From Planctomycetaceae bacterium (GTDB lineage Bacteria > Planctomycetota > Planctomycetia > Planctomycetales > Planctomycetaceae), in assembly GCA_018699955.1 (NCBI GenBank), contig JABISG010000137.1, positions 23,075-87,074 of the forward strand: a stretch of DNA of 64,000 bases, read 5' to 3'. Below, in pieces: positions 18,296-27,315 of the stretch; within the stretch, counting starts at the first letter, position 1, and each line of letters begins with the position of its first letter. The notes beneath the pieces are model-generated. The model had not been told where the DNA came from. It saw nothing but the letters and a program-made list of their open reading frames with translations, and searched no databases. The position numbers were made by a program, and so were the translations under genes.

Positions 18296-19198
18296 ATGAA
18301 TGTCTCTTCCGTTCGAGTTGCTTGCCGCGGCGTCGCTTTGGCCGTACCGATGGCTTGCTTGGTTTTGGTGTGCAGTGGCGATGCCATGGCGGTAAAACGC
18401 AGCAAGGCGAAACGTCCAATTACTAAATTGTCGCTCGATCCGACGGCCAAATCTGTCGAGCTGTTTGCCGGCATGGAAAAAGGTCTGCTCGATGTGAAGG
18501 CAATTCCCAAAGATTCCAAAAAGGGAAATCTTCTGATTGAGAACAAGACCGACAAGCCATTGACCGTGCAAATGCCCGACGCGTTTGTTGGCGTCCAAGT
18601 CCTGAAGCAAATTGGCGGCATGGGCGGCATGGGCGGGGGCATGGGCGGTGGCATGGGCGGCATGGGCGGCGGTGGTGGCGGCCAACAGGCAATGGGTGGT
18701 GGCATGGGCGGTGGCGGCATGGGCGGCATGGGCGGCGGTGGCATGGGCGGCATGGGCGGCGGCGGCGGTGGAGCGGGCTTCTTTTCAATTCCCGCAGAAT
18801 CGATCGTTAAAGTTCCTTATCACTCTGTCTGTCTGGAACATGGCAAGCCCGAACCGACCTCGCGATCGACATATCGCATCATGAAAGTCGAAACCGCAAC
18901 CAAAGACCCGGCCCTGCAGCAGTTGATTCGACTGGTCGGAAGAAATCGGATTCATCCGCAGGTGGCACAAGCGGCTGCCTGGCATCTGACCGACGACATG
19001 AGTTGGCGGGAATTGGCCGCCAAGAGAATCAAGCGATTGGGCGGCTCGCGTTCCCAGCCGTACTTCCACAGGGCGGCGCTGTATCACGCACAGAACCTGG
19101 TCGCGCAGGCCGTCGAAGGGGCACGAAACAAGAAGGACGGCAAGTCCACCGTCACACCGCGGACACCCGTCGTTCAACGCACGCGAAGAACTCGCTGA
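18296..19198 (+). CDS. Exported Gly/Met-rich repeat protein, unknown function
   Basis: A 300-residue protein with a signal peptide (about residues 8-33, ending DAMA). The mature part has a ~75-residue segment that fits an envelope protein (VELFAGMEKGLLDVKAIPKD, GNLLIENKTDKPLTVQMPDAFVGV). A ~55-residue low-complexity tract made almost only of Gly and Met follows, then a ~120-residue conserved-looking C-terminus ending in a basic tail. The ATG at 18296 follows AAAGG and makes the signal peptide N-terminal. It ends just before a strong terminator. I do not recognise the family; Met-rich tracts in other proteins bind copper, but that is only a suggestion here. Confidence 0.75.
   Translation: MNVSSVRVACRGVALAVPMACLVLVCSGDAMAVKRSKAKRPITKLSLDPTAKSVELFAGMEKGLLDVKAIPKDSKKGNLLIENKTDKPLTVQMPDAFVGVQVLKQIGGMGGMGGGMGGGMGGMGGGGGGQQAMGGGMGGGGMGGMGGGGMGGMGGGGGGAGFFSIPAESIVKVPYHSVCLEHGKPEPTSRSTYRIMKVETATKDPALQQLIRLVGRNRIHPQVAQAAAWHLTDDMSWRELAAKRIKRLGGSRSQPYFHRAALYHAQNLVAQAVEGARNKKDGKSTVTPRTPVVQRTRRTR
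18613..18777 (+). repeat. Gly/Met codon repeat tract (GGC-ATG-GGC units)
   Basis: Tandem degenerate units of ATGGGCGGC and GGCGGT within the coding region, in one frame throughout, encode runs such as GGMGGMGGGMGGG. Such tracts change length easily by slippage, so copy number may differ between strains. Confidence 0.85.
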
Positions 19199-19227
19199 TT
19201 GAACCAGGAGCGGCGTTCAAGATTCGA

Positions 19228-19263
19228 CAGGGACCCACATTTTATGTGGGTCCCTGTTTTTTT
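19228..19263 (+). terminator. Strong intrinsic terminator
   Basis: A perfect 13-bp stem (19228-19240 with 19244-19256, loop TTT) is followed by seven T (19257-19263). It lies 30 bp after the stop of the Gly/Met-rich protein gene and separates it from the second DUF1549/1553 pair. Confidence 0.93.
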
Positions 19264-19300
19264 GTCGGCCATCAAGACGCAGATATTCGAAATCATGCTT

Positions 19301-19335
19301 CAAAGCCCACGGGCCGCGTCCCGTGGGTCCGAATG
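19301..19335. repeat. Palindromic intergenic repeat, family A, copy 2
   Basis: Begins CAAAGCCCACGGG and ends CCCGTGGGTCCGAATG; the arms CCCACGGG and CCCGTGGG are inverted copies. It is located between the terminator at 19228 and the next gene. Confidence 0.75.
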
Positions 19336-19449
19336 CCAAACCGGCATTTTCTTGACAGCGTTGCCGCCGTTTGTTTCACTAAGTGTAGTGATCACTCCAC
19401 AATTGGCCCGCCTGCTTCGTACCGTTCCGCCTTCTCCTTGAGGCTACCC

Positions 19450-22400
19450 ATGATAACCCGCCGTAGCTGGATCATGCTTTTCACTGTCGTCGCGGCGTTG
19501 GGATTCGTTTCCACTTCTGCGTTCCTGTCGGCTGACGAAGAGAACGCGCAAAGTACGGACGCGAAATTGCCGCCGCCGGCCGATGGGAAAGTCGATTTCG
19601 TTCGCGACATTCAGCCTCTTTTCGTCAAACGATGTCTGGAGTGTCACGGTCCGGAAATGCAGGAAGCCGGGTTCCGCCTCGACCGAAAAAAGGACGCATT
19701 CGTCGGCGGCGATAAAGGACCGGCATTCGTCGCCGGCAAAAGCGCGACCAGTTTGCTGGTGAAGTACGTCGCGGGTATCGATCCCGATCTCATCATGCCG
19801 CCCGATGGAGACCCGTTGACGAAAAAGCAAATCGGTCTCGTTCGCGCCTGGATTGATCAAGGGGCCAATTGGCCGAAGGATGCCGACTTGACCGCTCCGG
19901 GAAGTGAGAACACGCATTGGTCCTACCAACCCATCGTGCGTCCCGATGTTCCGAAACCCGATGGTGCTGCGTGGGTGAAGAATCCAATCGATGCCTTTGT
20001 CCTCGACCGCCTCAACGGACGCGGAATCAAGCCGTCGCCTGAGACCGACCGCTACACACTCATCCGCCGACTAAGTCTTGATCTGCTCGGCCTGCCTCCG
20101 ACGCCCGAGGATGTCGATGAATTCGTCGCCGACAAATCTCCAGACGCCTATGAGAATCTGGTGGACCGCATGCTGCAATCGCCGCACTTCGGCGAGCGCT
20201 GGGGACGGCATTGGCTGGACAAAGCCCGGTATGCCGATAGCGACGGCTACGAAAAAGATCGCCCACGCCCCAATGCCTGGCGATGGCGCGACTGGGTCAT
20301 CGATGCCGTCAACCGCGACATGCCCTTCGATCAATTCACCGTCGAGCAATTGGCGGGCGACCTGCTTCCGGACGCAAGTGAGTCGCAGAAGCTGGCAACG
20401 GCCTTCCATCGGCAAACGTTAACCAACACCGAAGGCGGAACCGATCAGGAGCAGTTTCGCGTCGAAGCGGTTTTCGACCGCGTGGAAACAACCGGCACAG
20501 TTTGGCTGGGGCTGACCGTCGGCTGCTCACGCTGCCACAGTCACAAATACGATCCGATTCCCCAACGCGAGTTTTATCAACTGTTTGCTTTCTTCAACAA
20601 CGGCGATGAAACGAACACCAACGTCCGCATCTCCGACGAAGCCGTCGAACGCTTCAACAAAAACAAGGCAACGCACGATGTTGCCGTCAAAGAATTGCAA
20701 CAGTCGCTCGAAGCGGCGAGAACGAAACTGGCTCCGGGATTGGCGAAGTGGATCGAGTCGCAGATCGGCAAGACCACCGGTTGGACCGTCGCCGAGGCGG
20801 CCGAACTCAAGTCGGCCGGTGGCGCAACATTCACAAAGCAGAAGGACGGCTCGTACCTCCTTGGAGGTAAGAACCCGGCCAGCGACACGTATACAGTCAC
20901 GCTGCGAACGAAGCTCAATCACATCTCGGGAATTCGTCTGGAAACACTCCCCGACAAGAGTTTGCCCGCCAGTGGACCGGGCCGCGTCAAGCATGGGAAT
21001 TTCGTGCTGAGCGAAGTCTCCGTGACTGCCCGTCCAAACGGACAGGAGAAACACGCACCGGTGGAATTGACGCGCGCCGCCGCTGATTTTGAACAACCGG
21101 GTTCCGGCGGAAAACCGTCGTGGACCGCGGCGGCAACACTCGACGGCAAAGCCGATACCGGCTGGGCCATCTCACCGCAATTCGGAAAACTACACACAAT
21201 CGTTTTTGAAACGAAAGAGAATGTCGGCATTGAAAACGGCGAAACCGAACTGGTCATCACGCTGTCGCACCAATACGGCAGCCAACACACCATCGGCCGG
21301 TTGCGGATTTCGCTTACCAGCGACCAACGCCCCGTTAACATCGACGGCCTGCCGAAAAATATTGCAGACATTCTCGCCGTCGCCGCCGACAAACGCGACG
21401 CGAAACAACAACGGGAACTACTCGTTTATTTCACCGACCGAGACGCGGCCGTCCAGCAGTTGAAGAAACAACTTGCCGCCTTAACAAAGAAGGCACCGAA
21501 GTCGCCGTATATGGCAGTGCGGGTCATCGCCCAACGGTCGGCCAATCCACGGAAGACTCACATTTTTCGTCGAGGCGAATTTCTGCAACCGACGGTTGAA
21601 GTCCAGCCCGATATTCTCGAGATCCTGCATCCATTCAAGCCGCGTAAGCAGGAAACCGTACCGGACCGGCTCGACTTGGCGCGCTGGCTGATGTCGCCCG
21701 AGAATCCGCTCACTCCTCGCGTTGCCGTCAATCACGTTTGGGAGCATCTCTTTGGCCGTTCGCTGGTGCCGACCATGAACGATTTCGGCTCCCGCGGCGA
21801 CAAATCGACGCACCCCAAATTGCTCGACTGGTTGGCAAGCGAGTACATCCGGTTGGGTTGGAGCCGCAAAGCGTTGATCAAAACGGTCGTCATGTCGGCA
21901 ACGTATCGGCAGTCATCCGCACATCGACCGGAACTGGCAGACATCGATCCGCAGAACCGCTTGTTGTATCGGCAGAATCGCCCCCGCGTGGAAGCGGAAA
22001 TCATCCGCGACCTCAGCCTGTCGGCGGGTGGCCTGCTGTCGCGAAAAATTGGTGGCCCCAGCGTCTTCCCGCCACTGCCGCCCGACATTGCCGCCTTGAG
22101 TTACGCAAACAGTTTTCGCTGGACCACCAGCAAGGGCGAAGACCGATACCGCCGCGGCATGTACACGTTCTTCAAACGCACCGCGCCGCATCCCAACCTG
22201 ACGACGTTCGACTGCCCAGACGGGAACACCACGTCGATTGATCGACAGTCGTCGAACACCCCGCTGCAGGCGCTGGTCACCATGAATAACGAAGTTTTCA
22301 TCGAAGCATCGCAGGCGATGGCGCGGCGATTGTTGAAGGTGAAGCTGAAAGACGACAACGCGCGGCTTGCTTACGGCATCCGCATCTGCGTCGCCCGTCA

Positions 22401-22596
22401 GCCCACCAAACAGGAACAGTCACAGTTCGCCGGTCTACTTTCAGCGGCGAAAACCTGGTACGGCGAACACAACGATGATGCCATCAAACTCGTCGGCAGC
22501 TACGCCGTCGATGGGGTTTCACCAGCCGACAACGCAGCCTGGGTGGCAACCGCCCGGGTGATGCTGAACATGGATGAATTCTTTACGCGAGAGTAG
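19450..22596 (+). CDS. Secreted planctomycete cytochrome/DUF1549/DUF1553 protein (second copy)
   Basis: A 1048-residue relative of the protein at 4885, with the same order of domains. There is a signal peptide (about 1-28), a cytochrome-like domain with CLECH and IMPPDGDPLTKKQ, then DUF1549 (LIRRLSLDLLGLPPTPEDVD; LTVGCSRCHSHKYDPIPQ). A middle region of about 350 residues contains no LamG motif; instead it has a possible discoidin-like beta segment (DGKADTGWAISPQFG). DUF1553 follows (AVNHVWEHLFGRSLVPT, DRQSSNTPLQALVTMNN). The ATG at 19450 has GAGG upstream and gives a proper signal peptide; the longer open frame from 19003 overlaps the preceding gene and is rejected. It pairs with the DUF1501 gene downstream. 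Confidence 0.9.
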   Translation: MITRRSWIMLFTVVAALGFVSTSAFLSADEENAQSTDAKLPPPADGKVDFVRDIQPLFVKRCLECHGPEMQEAGFRLDRKKDAFVGGDKGPAFVAGKSATSLLVKYVAGIDPDLIMPPDGDPLTKKQIGLVRAWIDQGANWPKDADLTAPGSENTHWSYQPIVRPDVPKPDGAAWVKNPIDAFVLDRLNGRGIKPSPETDRYTLIRRLSLDLLGLPPTPEDVDEFVADKSPDAYENLVDRMLQSPHFGERWGRHWLDKARYADSDGYEKDRPRPNAWRWRDWVIDAVNRDMPFDQFTVEQLAGDLLPDASESQKLATAFHRQTLTNTEGGTDQEQFRVEAVFDRVETTGTVWLGLTVGCSRCHSHKYDPIPQREFYQLFAFFNNGDETNTNVRISDEAVERFNKNKATHDVAVKELQQSLEAARTKLAPGLAKWIESQIGKTTGWTVAEAAELKSAGGATFTKQKDGSYLLGGKNPASDTYTVTLRTKLNHISGIRLETLPDKSLPASGPGRVKHGNFVLSEVSVTARPNGQEKHAPVELTRAAADFEQPGSGGKPSWTAAATLDGKADTGWAISPQFGKLHTIVFETKENVGIENGETELVITLSHQYGSQHTIGRLRISLTSDQRPVNIDGLPKNIADILAVAADKRDAKQQRELLVYFTDRDAAVQQLKKQLAALTKKAPKSPYMAVRVIAQRSANPRKTHIFRRGEFLQPTVEVQPDILEILHPFKPRKQETVPDRLDLARWLMSPENPLTPRVAVNHVWEHLFGRSLVPTMNDFGSRGDKSTHPKLLDWLASEYIRLGWSRKALIKTVVMSATYRQSSAHRPELADIDPQNRLLYRQNRPRVEAEIIRDLSLSAGGLLSRKIGGPSVFPPLPPDIAALSYANSFRWTTSKGEDRYRRGMYTFFKRTAPHPNLTTFDCPDGNTTSIDRQSSNTPLQALVTMNNEVFIEASQAMARRLLKVKLKDDNARLAYGIRICVARQPTKQEQSQFAGLLSAAKTWYGEHNDDAIKLVGSYAVDGVSPADNAAWVATARVMLNMDEFFTRE

Positions 22597-22597
22597 C

Positions 22598-22621
22598 CTG
22601 CGATGCGTTGCATCGCAGCTG
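22598..22621. repeat. Short palindromic repeat, family B, copy 1
   Basis: Contains the 19-bp imperfect palindrome TGCGATGCGTTGCATCGCA, directly after the stop at 22596. Two near-identical copies are at 44931 and 46321 (inverted). Confidence 0.6.
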
Positions 22622-22689
22622 TCGAGAATCTGAAGAGTACGAATGAGATTTCCAACTCAATCCGCTGCAGCGGTTCAATGGGAGTACCA

Positions 22690-24186
22690 ATGAGCATGGA
22701 CCCGATCAACCAACACATCGAGCGCACGCGGCGCGAGTTTCTGATGACGACGGCCAGTGGTTTAGGAATGGCCGCGCTGGGGAGCATGTTGACCGACGAT
22801 GGCGTTCTCTCCTCGGCAGGTGCAGCCGAAGGCGGTGCGGTCAATCCGCTTGCTCCCCAAAAATCGCATTTCGACGCCAAAGCGAAGGCGTGCATCTTCA
22901 TTTTCATGGCGGGTGCACCGTCTCATCTGGATCTGTTTGATCACAAACCGAAACTCAACGAACTCAGTGGCGAGAAACTCCCCGATTCGCTTTTGAAAGA
23001 CGTGCGGTTCGCCTTCATTAAGAAGGACGCGGCCCGATTGATGGGGACCAACCGAAAATTCACGCAGCACGGCGAATCGGGAATGGAATTTTCCGATTTG
23101 CTGCCGCACATCGCCAAGCGTTCCGACGACATTCTGATGGTGCGCTCGATGCACTCGTCGCAGTTCAACCATCATCCCGGTCAATTGTTAATGCAGTGTG
23201 GGCGGGCGCAATTCGGGCTGCCGTCGATGGGGTCGTGGCTGACATACGGGCTGGGAAGTGAATCGCAGAACCTGCCGGGATACGTTGTGCTGACCTCCGG
23301 TCGAGGTTCCAGCGGCGGGGCGACTTTATGGCAAAGCGGGTTTTTGTCGTCGGTCCATTCGGGCGTGTTGTTTCGCAACCAAGGCGAACCGGTACTCAAC
23401 TTACGGAACCCGACCGGTCTTCCGCCGGAACTACAGCGTAAAGGGTTGGACGTGTTGCGAGACGTGAATCAGGGCCGATTTCAGGAAGTTCACGATCCCG
23501 AAATCGCCAGCAGAATTGCCAGTTACGAATTGGCCTACCGCATGCAGTCGTCGGCTCCCGAGTTGATCGACATCTCCGGTGAGACGAAACAAACGTTGGA
23601 AAAATACGGCGTCGAGCGAGCGGAGCCGAACATTAAAGGCTCGCGGGGACGCAGCGGAAACACGCACCAGAATTTCGCCCGCAACTGCCTGCTGGCCCGC
23701 CGACTGGTGGAGCGAGGCGTGCGATATATCAACCTTGTGTACGCGTCGTGGGATCATCACAGCAACCTCGACACCGAGTTGTCGTACAACACCAGCGTTG
23801 TCGATCAACCGATAGCCGCATTGCTGGAAGATCTGAAGCAGCGCGGGCTGCTCGAATCGACAATGGTTGTCTGGGGAAGCGAATTCGGCCGCACGCCGTT
23901 GGGTGAAAACCGGGGCGGATCGAAAAATGTCACCGGCCGCGACCACCATCCGTATTCGTTCAGCATGTGGATGGCCGGCGGTGGTTTGAAGGGCGGGCTG
24001 ACACACGGGGCCAGCGATGAAGTTGGCTGGGGAATTGCAGAAAAGCCGACGCACATCAACGACATGCACGCGACGATGCTGCACCTGTTCGGCATGGATC
24101 ATCTCAAGTTAACACATCGATTTCAGGGCCGTGACTTCCGCCTGACCGACGTCGGCGGCAAACTCATCCCGGAATGGATCGCCTAA
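22690..24186 (+). CDS. DUF1501 protein, partner of the second DUF1549/1553 gene
   Basis: A 498-residue DUF1501 protein resembling the one at 8133. A Tat-type signal (RTRREFLMTTASGLGMAALG) opens the protein. Family landmarks are FIFMAGAPSHLDLFDHKP, FGLPSMGSWLTYGLG, RRLVERGVRYINLVYASWDHH, WGSEFGRTP and GRDHHPYSFSMWMAGGG. GGAG lies six bases ahead of the ATG at 22690, which decides the start over the in-frame ATG at 22603. It is 93 bp behind its partner gene, with a family B palindrome between them. Confidence 0.9.
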   Translation: MSMDPINQHIERTRREFLMTTASGLGMAALGSMLTDDGVLSSAGAAEGGAVNPLAPQKSHFDAKAKACIFIFMAGAPSHLDLFDHKPKLNELSGEKLPDSLLKDVRFAFIKKDAARLMGTNRKFTQHGESGMEFSDLLPHIAKRSDDILMVRSMHSSQFNHHPGQLLMQCGRAQFGLPSMGSWLTYGLGSESQNLPGYVVLTSGRGSSGGATLWQSGFLSSVHSGVLFRNQGEPVLNLRNPTGLPPELQRKGLDVLRDVNQGRFQEVHDPEIASRIASYELAYRMQSSAPELIDISGETKQTLEKYGVERAEPNIKGSRGRSGNTHQNFARNCLLARRLVERGVRYINLVYASWDHHSNLDTELSYNTSVVDQPIAALLEDLKQRGLLESTMVVWGSEFGRTPLGENRGGSKNVTGRDHHPYSFSMWMAGGGLKGGLTHGASDEVGWGIAEKPTHINDMHATMLHLFGMDHLKLTHRFQGRDFRLTDVGGKLIPEWIA

Positions 24187-24286
24187 CTGTAAAGCCGCGA
24201 GTATTGGTCGCGCGTGATATCGGATGACTTCTCACGCCCTGTGGTATTAAGTGAGGTTGTAAACAACGCACACCACAGGCGGACTC

Positions 24287-25165
24287 ATGTCAGAGGCCAA
24301 CACAACCGCTGTCCAAGCCGGTCCTGACGACCAGTCTCCACCGAAACTGCGCCGCTCCAAACGGAAGATCGCGACGGTCGTTTGTTCGTCGCTGCTGGCG
24401 ATTGTGCTGTGTGGATATGCCGGGTTGAAATACTGGCTGTATGCGGCCGTTCCCGATGATGCACCGGTCATCGGCGTAACATTTGATACGGCATGGCACG
24501 CCCGCGCACGAATTTCTACCAAGAACTACGAAATCGCAGTGACTCGCGCCGGTGGCCGGCTACTGGAAATCGATTTCGATCAGGACACACCGGACGAAAT
24601 TCTTGATCGGATCGATGCCTTGCTACTAACTGGCGGCGGTGATATCGATCCCGCATTGTACGGCGGCGATCCCCAAACCGGGCAACTCGTGAACCGTCGT
24701 CGCGACGATTTTGAAATTGCTTTGATCCGCGGTGCGATTGAGCGCGACATGCCCGTGCTGGGAATCTGTCGCGGCATTCAAATCCTGAACGTCGTTCAAG
24801 GAGGCACACTGCAAAATCTGCGCGACGATCCACAGTTGTCGAAAACGCACGGCATTGGCCTGGACAGCATGGCCGGCCATCCGGTGAAGTTAGCTGCAGG
24901 ATCGAAACTGGCGCAACTGCTCGGTTCGCGGACACTGCAGGTCAACTCGTTTCATGGTCAAGCGGTTGACACGGTTGGCGGCGATTTGTTAGTCGCCGGC
25001 CGCGCGACCGACGGCGTCGTCGAAGCGCTCGAATTGCCGTCGCAGACGTTCTTCGTCTGCACGCAATGGCATCCCGAAGCCCCAACCGCGCAGCACGCAG
25101 TGTTTGATGCGTTTCTCCAACAGGCCCGGAACTTTCGCGAACGGAAAACCGTCGTGAATCAATAG
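24287..25165 (+). CDS. Class-I glutamine-amidotransferase-like hydrolase (peptidase C26), membrane-anchored
   Basis: A 292-residue protein of the gamma-glutamyl-GABA-hydrolase (PuuD) type. A hydrophobic segment at residues 29-50 would anchor it to the membrane. The catalytic triad is readable: Cys161 (GICRGIQILN), His262 and Glu264 (QWHPEAP). Other family marks are LLLTGGGDIDPALYGG and VNSFHGQAVD. It may hydrolyse gamma-glutamyl amides; the membrane anchor is unusual for PuuD and could place it on the outer face. No polyamine genes are nearby. Confidence 0.85.
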   Translation: MSEANTTAVQAGPDDQSPPKLRRSKRKIATVVCSSLLAIVLCGYAGLKYWLYAAVPDDAPVIGVTFDTAWHARARISTKNYEIAVTRAGGRLLEIDFDQDTPDEILDRIDALLLTGGGDIDPALYGGDPQTGQLVNRRRDDFEIALIRGAIERDMPVLGICRGIQILNVVQGGTLQNLRDDPQLSKTHGIGLDSMAGHPVKLAAGSKLAQLLGSRTLQVNSFHGQAVDTVGGDLLVAGRATDGVVEALELPSQTFFVCTQWHPEAPTAQHAVFDAFLQQARNFRERKTVVNQ

Positions 25166-25218
25166 AAGCCTGAAGCGCACGTCTTGAAGTCGCACTGTTG
25201 TTTGTAGCGGCGAAAGGG

Positions 25219-25374
25219 AATAGCCCCGTCCGTCAGGGCGGGGAAAAGCCACACACACGCGTACCCAGCCCCGTAGGGGCGATACGATTGATCGCGATGT
25301 ATTCCTTTCACCCCTTACGGGGCTTTCGCTCGGCAAATCGTATCGAAGCCCCCGCCCTGACGGACGGGGCTATT
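25219..25374. repeat. Nested inverted-repeat element (~156 bp)
   Basis: Perfect 25-bp outer arms (25219-25243 and 25350-25374) enclose further complementary pairs: CGATACGATT near 25280 with AATCGTATCG near 25337, and AGCCCCGTAGGGG near 25268 with CCCCTTACGGGGCT near 25312. The whole element can fold back on itself. It fills the 279-bp gap between two convergent genes. No gene is inside. It could be a non-autonomous mobile repeat or act as a two-way transcription barrier. Confidence 0.8.
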
Positions 25375-25444
25375 GCCTGCCGTCCCTTCGGGACTCAACA
25401 GTGCGACTTCAAAAAACGCGAGCGGGGCGGCTATATGGCAGGAA

Positions 25445-27076
25445 TCACTCGCCCGTTTTGTTTTCGGCCGGAGGCCGCTCGCGCAGAACGATTGCCGCCA
25501 CAACATACCAGGTTAGCAGAATCAGCGATTGCGAAATCGTGTGACGGATCGCCCCGAAGACGCTGCCAGATGTTCCGGAATCCAAGCGGCCAAAAAAGTT
25601 CTCCGGCCAACCAAAGAGTAGCCCCAGGTTGCCGCTTGTTGGTTCGTAATGGGTCGTAAAAACACTGAGTGCATACAGGGCGGCCGTCACCAGCAACACC
25701 CGCCAAGTCGGTTGCATCAGCATGTCGCGAAAGCGGCGGCGGGGACGGTCGGCATCGATGTCGGCTTCGCTCGTCAGCACGCCCATCGAAAGCTTGCCGT
25801 GCTTGAGCATCAACGCCAACGGAAACAGCATGCCCATTGCCGGCCGGGGATCGTCCGATTGCAGCACGTCGTTGATCGTGCCGTCGTGCATGGCGAACAT
25901 TTCGCGCAGATAGCCCTTGATGTCGCTGGGATTCGCCGCCTGCTTGATTGCATTCCACAGTGGTTTCAACCGCACATCTTCGACATTGGAATGTCCTACC
26001 GCACCCAGTTCCTGGCGAACATTCCGCAGGCGGTCGAGTACTCGGTCGTCGTGGGCAATTTCATCCAGCGTCGCGAGCAGGCCGACGATGGGTGCCTCGG
26101 TTCGTGCGTCGTAGTTCACATCGGGTGACGCATCAATCGTTTGTCCCGAAGCAATTTGAAACAGCAAATGCGGATAATCAACATTGGCGGCAATCGCCTG
26201 CGGCAGACCGCCGAAGAATCGCGGGTTGATCTCAATCAGATACGCCGGCCCGTCGTCTGCTTTGCGAAAATCGATTTCCGCCATGCCGTGCCAATCCAGC
26301 CGCTCCAATATCTTTTCGGCCGCGTCGTCGGCTTCCGGCATCGCGACCGTTTCCCGCAGCGCCCCCGCACCGGTCTGCCGGGGGAAGGCCCGCACGTTGT
26401 GGTAGGTCATCGAGGCCACTTTCTTGCCCCGGTTGAACAGCATCGTGCAGCAGTAGTCTTCTCCTTGAACGAACTGTTGCACCAGCGGGTACTCGTCCGG
26501 TTGCAGGTTGTACCCGTCTACGAATTTGCGGAATGTGGACGTCAAATCTTCCGGCGTGTCGCATTTCTTCAGGCCGACTCCCGACGCGCCTTCGCGCACC
26601 TTGAGAAAAACGGGGAACTCAATCTCCGGCAATGCACGGTACAAATCGTCGATGCTGGTGAACTGCTGCGTGCCGGGAATGGTGATGTTCATCTCTTCGG
26701 CAAGCAGCGCCAGCCGACCTTTGTCGTGCGTTTGCTCCATGTTTTCCAGTGAAGTGAGCGGCACATTAATGTATGGCTCGAACCGTTCGCGATGTTTGGC
26801 GATGAGCCAGGTTTCTTTATGAACGGGCATCAGCACGTACGGTTCGTCGTCGGGTGGCTTCAGCTCCTTCACTTTCTCAACCAAAAAGTCGATGAAGCCC
26901 TCCGGATCGTCGGCGACCGAGGGGTATTGAAAGCTGCCGGTGCAATACTTGCTGAAGAAACAGGGGGCGAACGGCGCTTCTTCGCCGCAGTAGACTTCAA
27001 TCCCCTGTCGACCCAAGCTGCGGGTCATCGCCAGCGCATGCCAGCCACGGGAGTAGGTCACAATCGCGCGTGCCAT
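25445..27076 (-). CDS. ATP-grasp ligase with C-terminal membrane segments
   Basis: A 543-residue protein. Residues about 1-360 are an ATP-grasp domain related to carbamoyl-phosphate-synthase/D-Ala ligase-type enzymes: pre-grasp MARAIVTYSRGWHALAMTR, FPVFLKVREGASGVGLKK, VQQFVQGEDYCCTM, and the metal-binding AEIDFRK...LIEINPRFFGG. After a ~100-residue linker the C-terminus has two or three hydrophobic segments (about 460-480 and 510-530), tethering it to the membrane. The ATG at 27076 has GGAG upstream; the open frame to 27289 is rejected. It probably joins a carboxylate to an amine, but the substrates are unknown. It is divergent from the kinase-WD40 gene. Confidence 0.82.
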   Translation of the reverse strand: MARAIVTYSRGWHALAMTRSLGRQGIEVYCGEEAPFAPCFFSKYCTGSFQYPSVADDPEGFIDFLVEKVKELKPPDDEPYVLMPVHKETWLIAKHRERFEPYINVPLTSLENMEQTHDKGRLALLAEEMNITIPGTQQFTSIDDLYRALPEIEFPVFLKVREGASGVGLKKCDTPEDLTSTFRKFVDGYNLQPDEYPLVQQFVQGEDYCCTMLFNRGKKVASMTYHNVRAFPRQTGAGALRETVAMPEADDAAEKILERLDWHGMAEIDFRKADDGPAYLIEINPRFFGGLPQAIAANVDYPHLLFQIASGQTIDASPDVNYDARTEAPIVGLLATLDEIAHDDRVLDRLRNVRQELGAVGHSNVEDVRLKPLWNAIKQAANPSDIKGYLREMFAMHDGTINDVLQSDDPRPAMGMLFPLALMLKHGKLSMGVLTSEADIDADRPRRRFRDMLMQPTWRVLLVTAALYALSVFTTHYEPTSGNLGLLFGWPENFFGRLDSGTSGSVFGAIRHTISQSLILLTWYVVAAIVLRERPPAENKTGE

Positions 27077-27315
27077 CGAAATGCTCCATATGTGAGGTGA
27101 CGGCCCAGCAAACCGCAACGGTGTGGGAATGTCAACAGTCAGGGCGTCGGGGAGAACGGCGCGCAACGGAGAATCGACATTTGCAAATTGAAAAGCCCGG
27201 CCGCTCTTCCTCACAGTGACCCGCGATGGAAAGTTTGCAATGATCGAACGATCTTGGTCAAATGCACACGCACGTGAGATCTGTTGCAAGGTTACTTGAG
27301 CGTTGTGGGCCAGCT

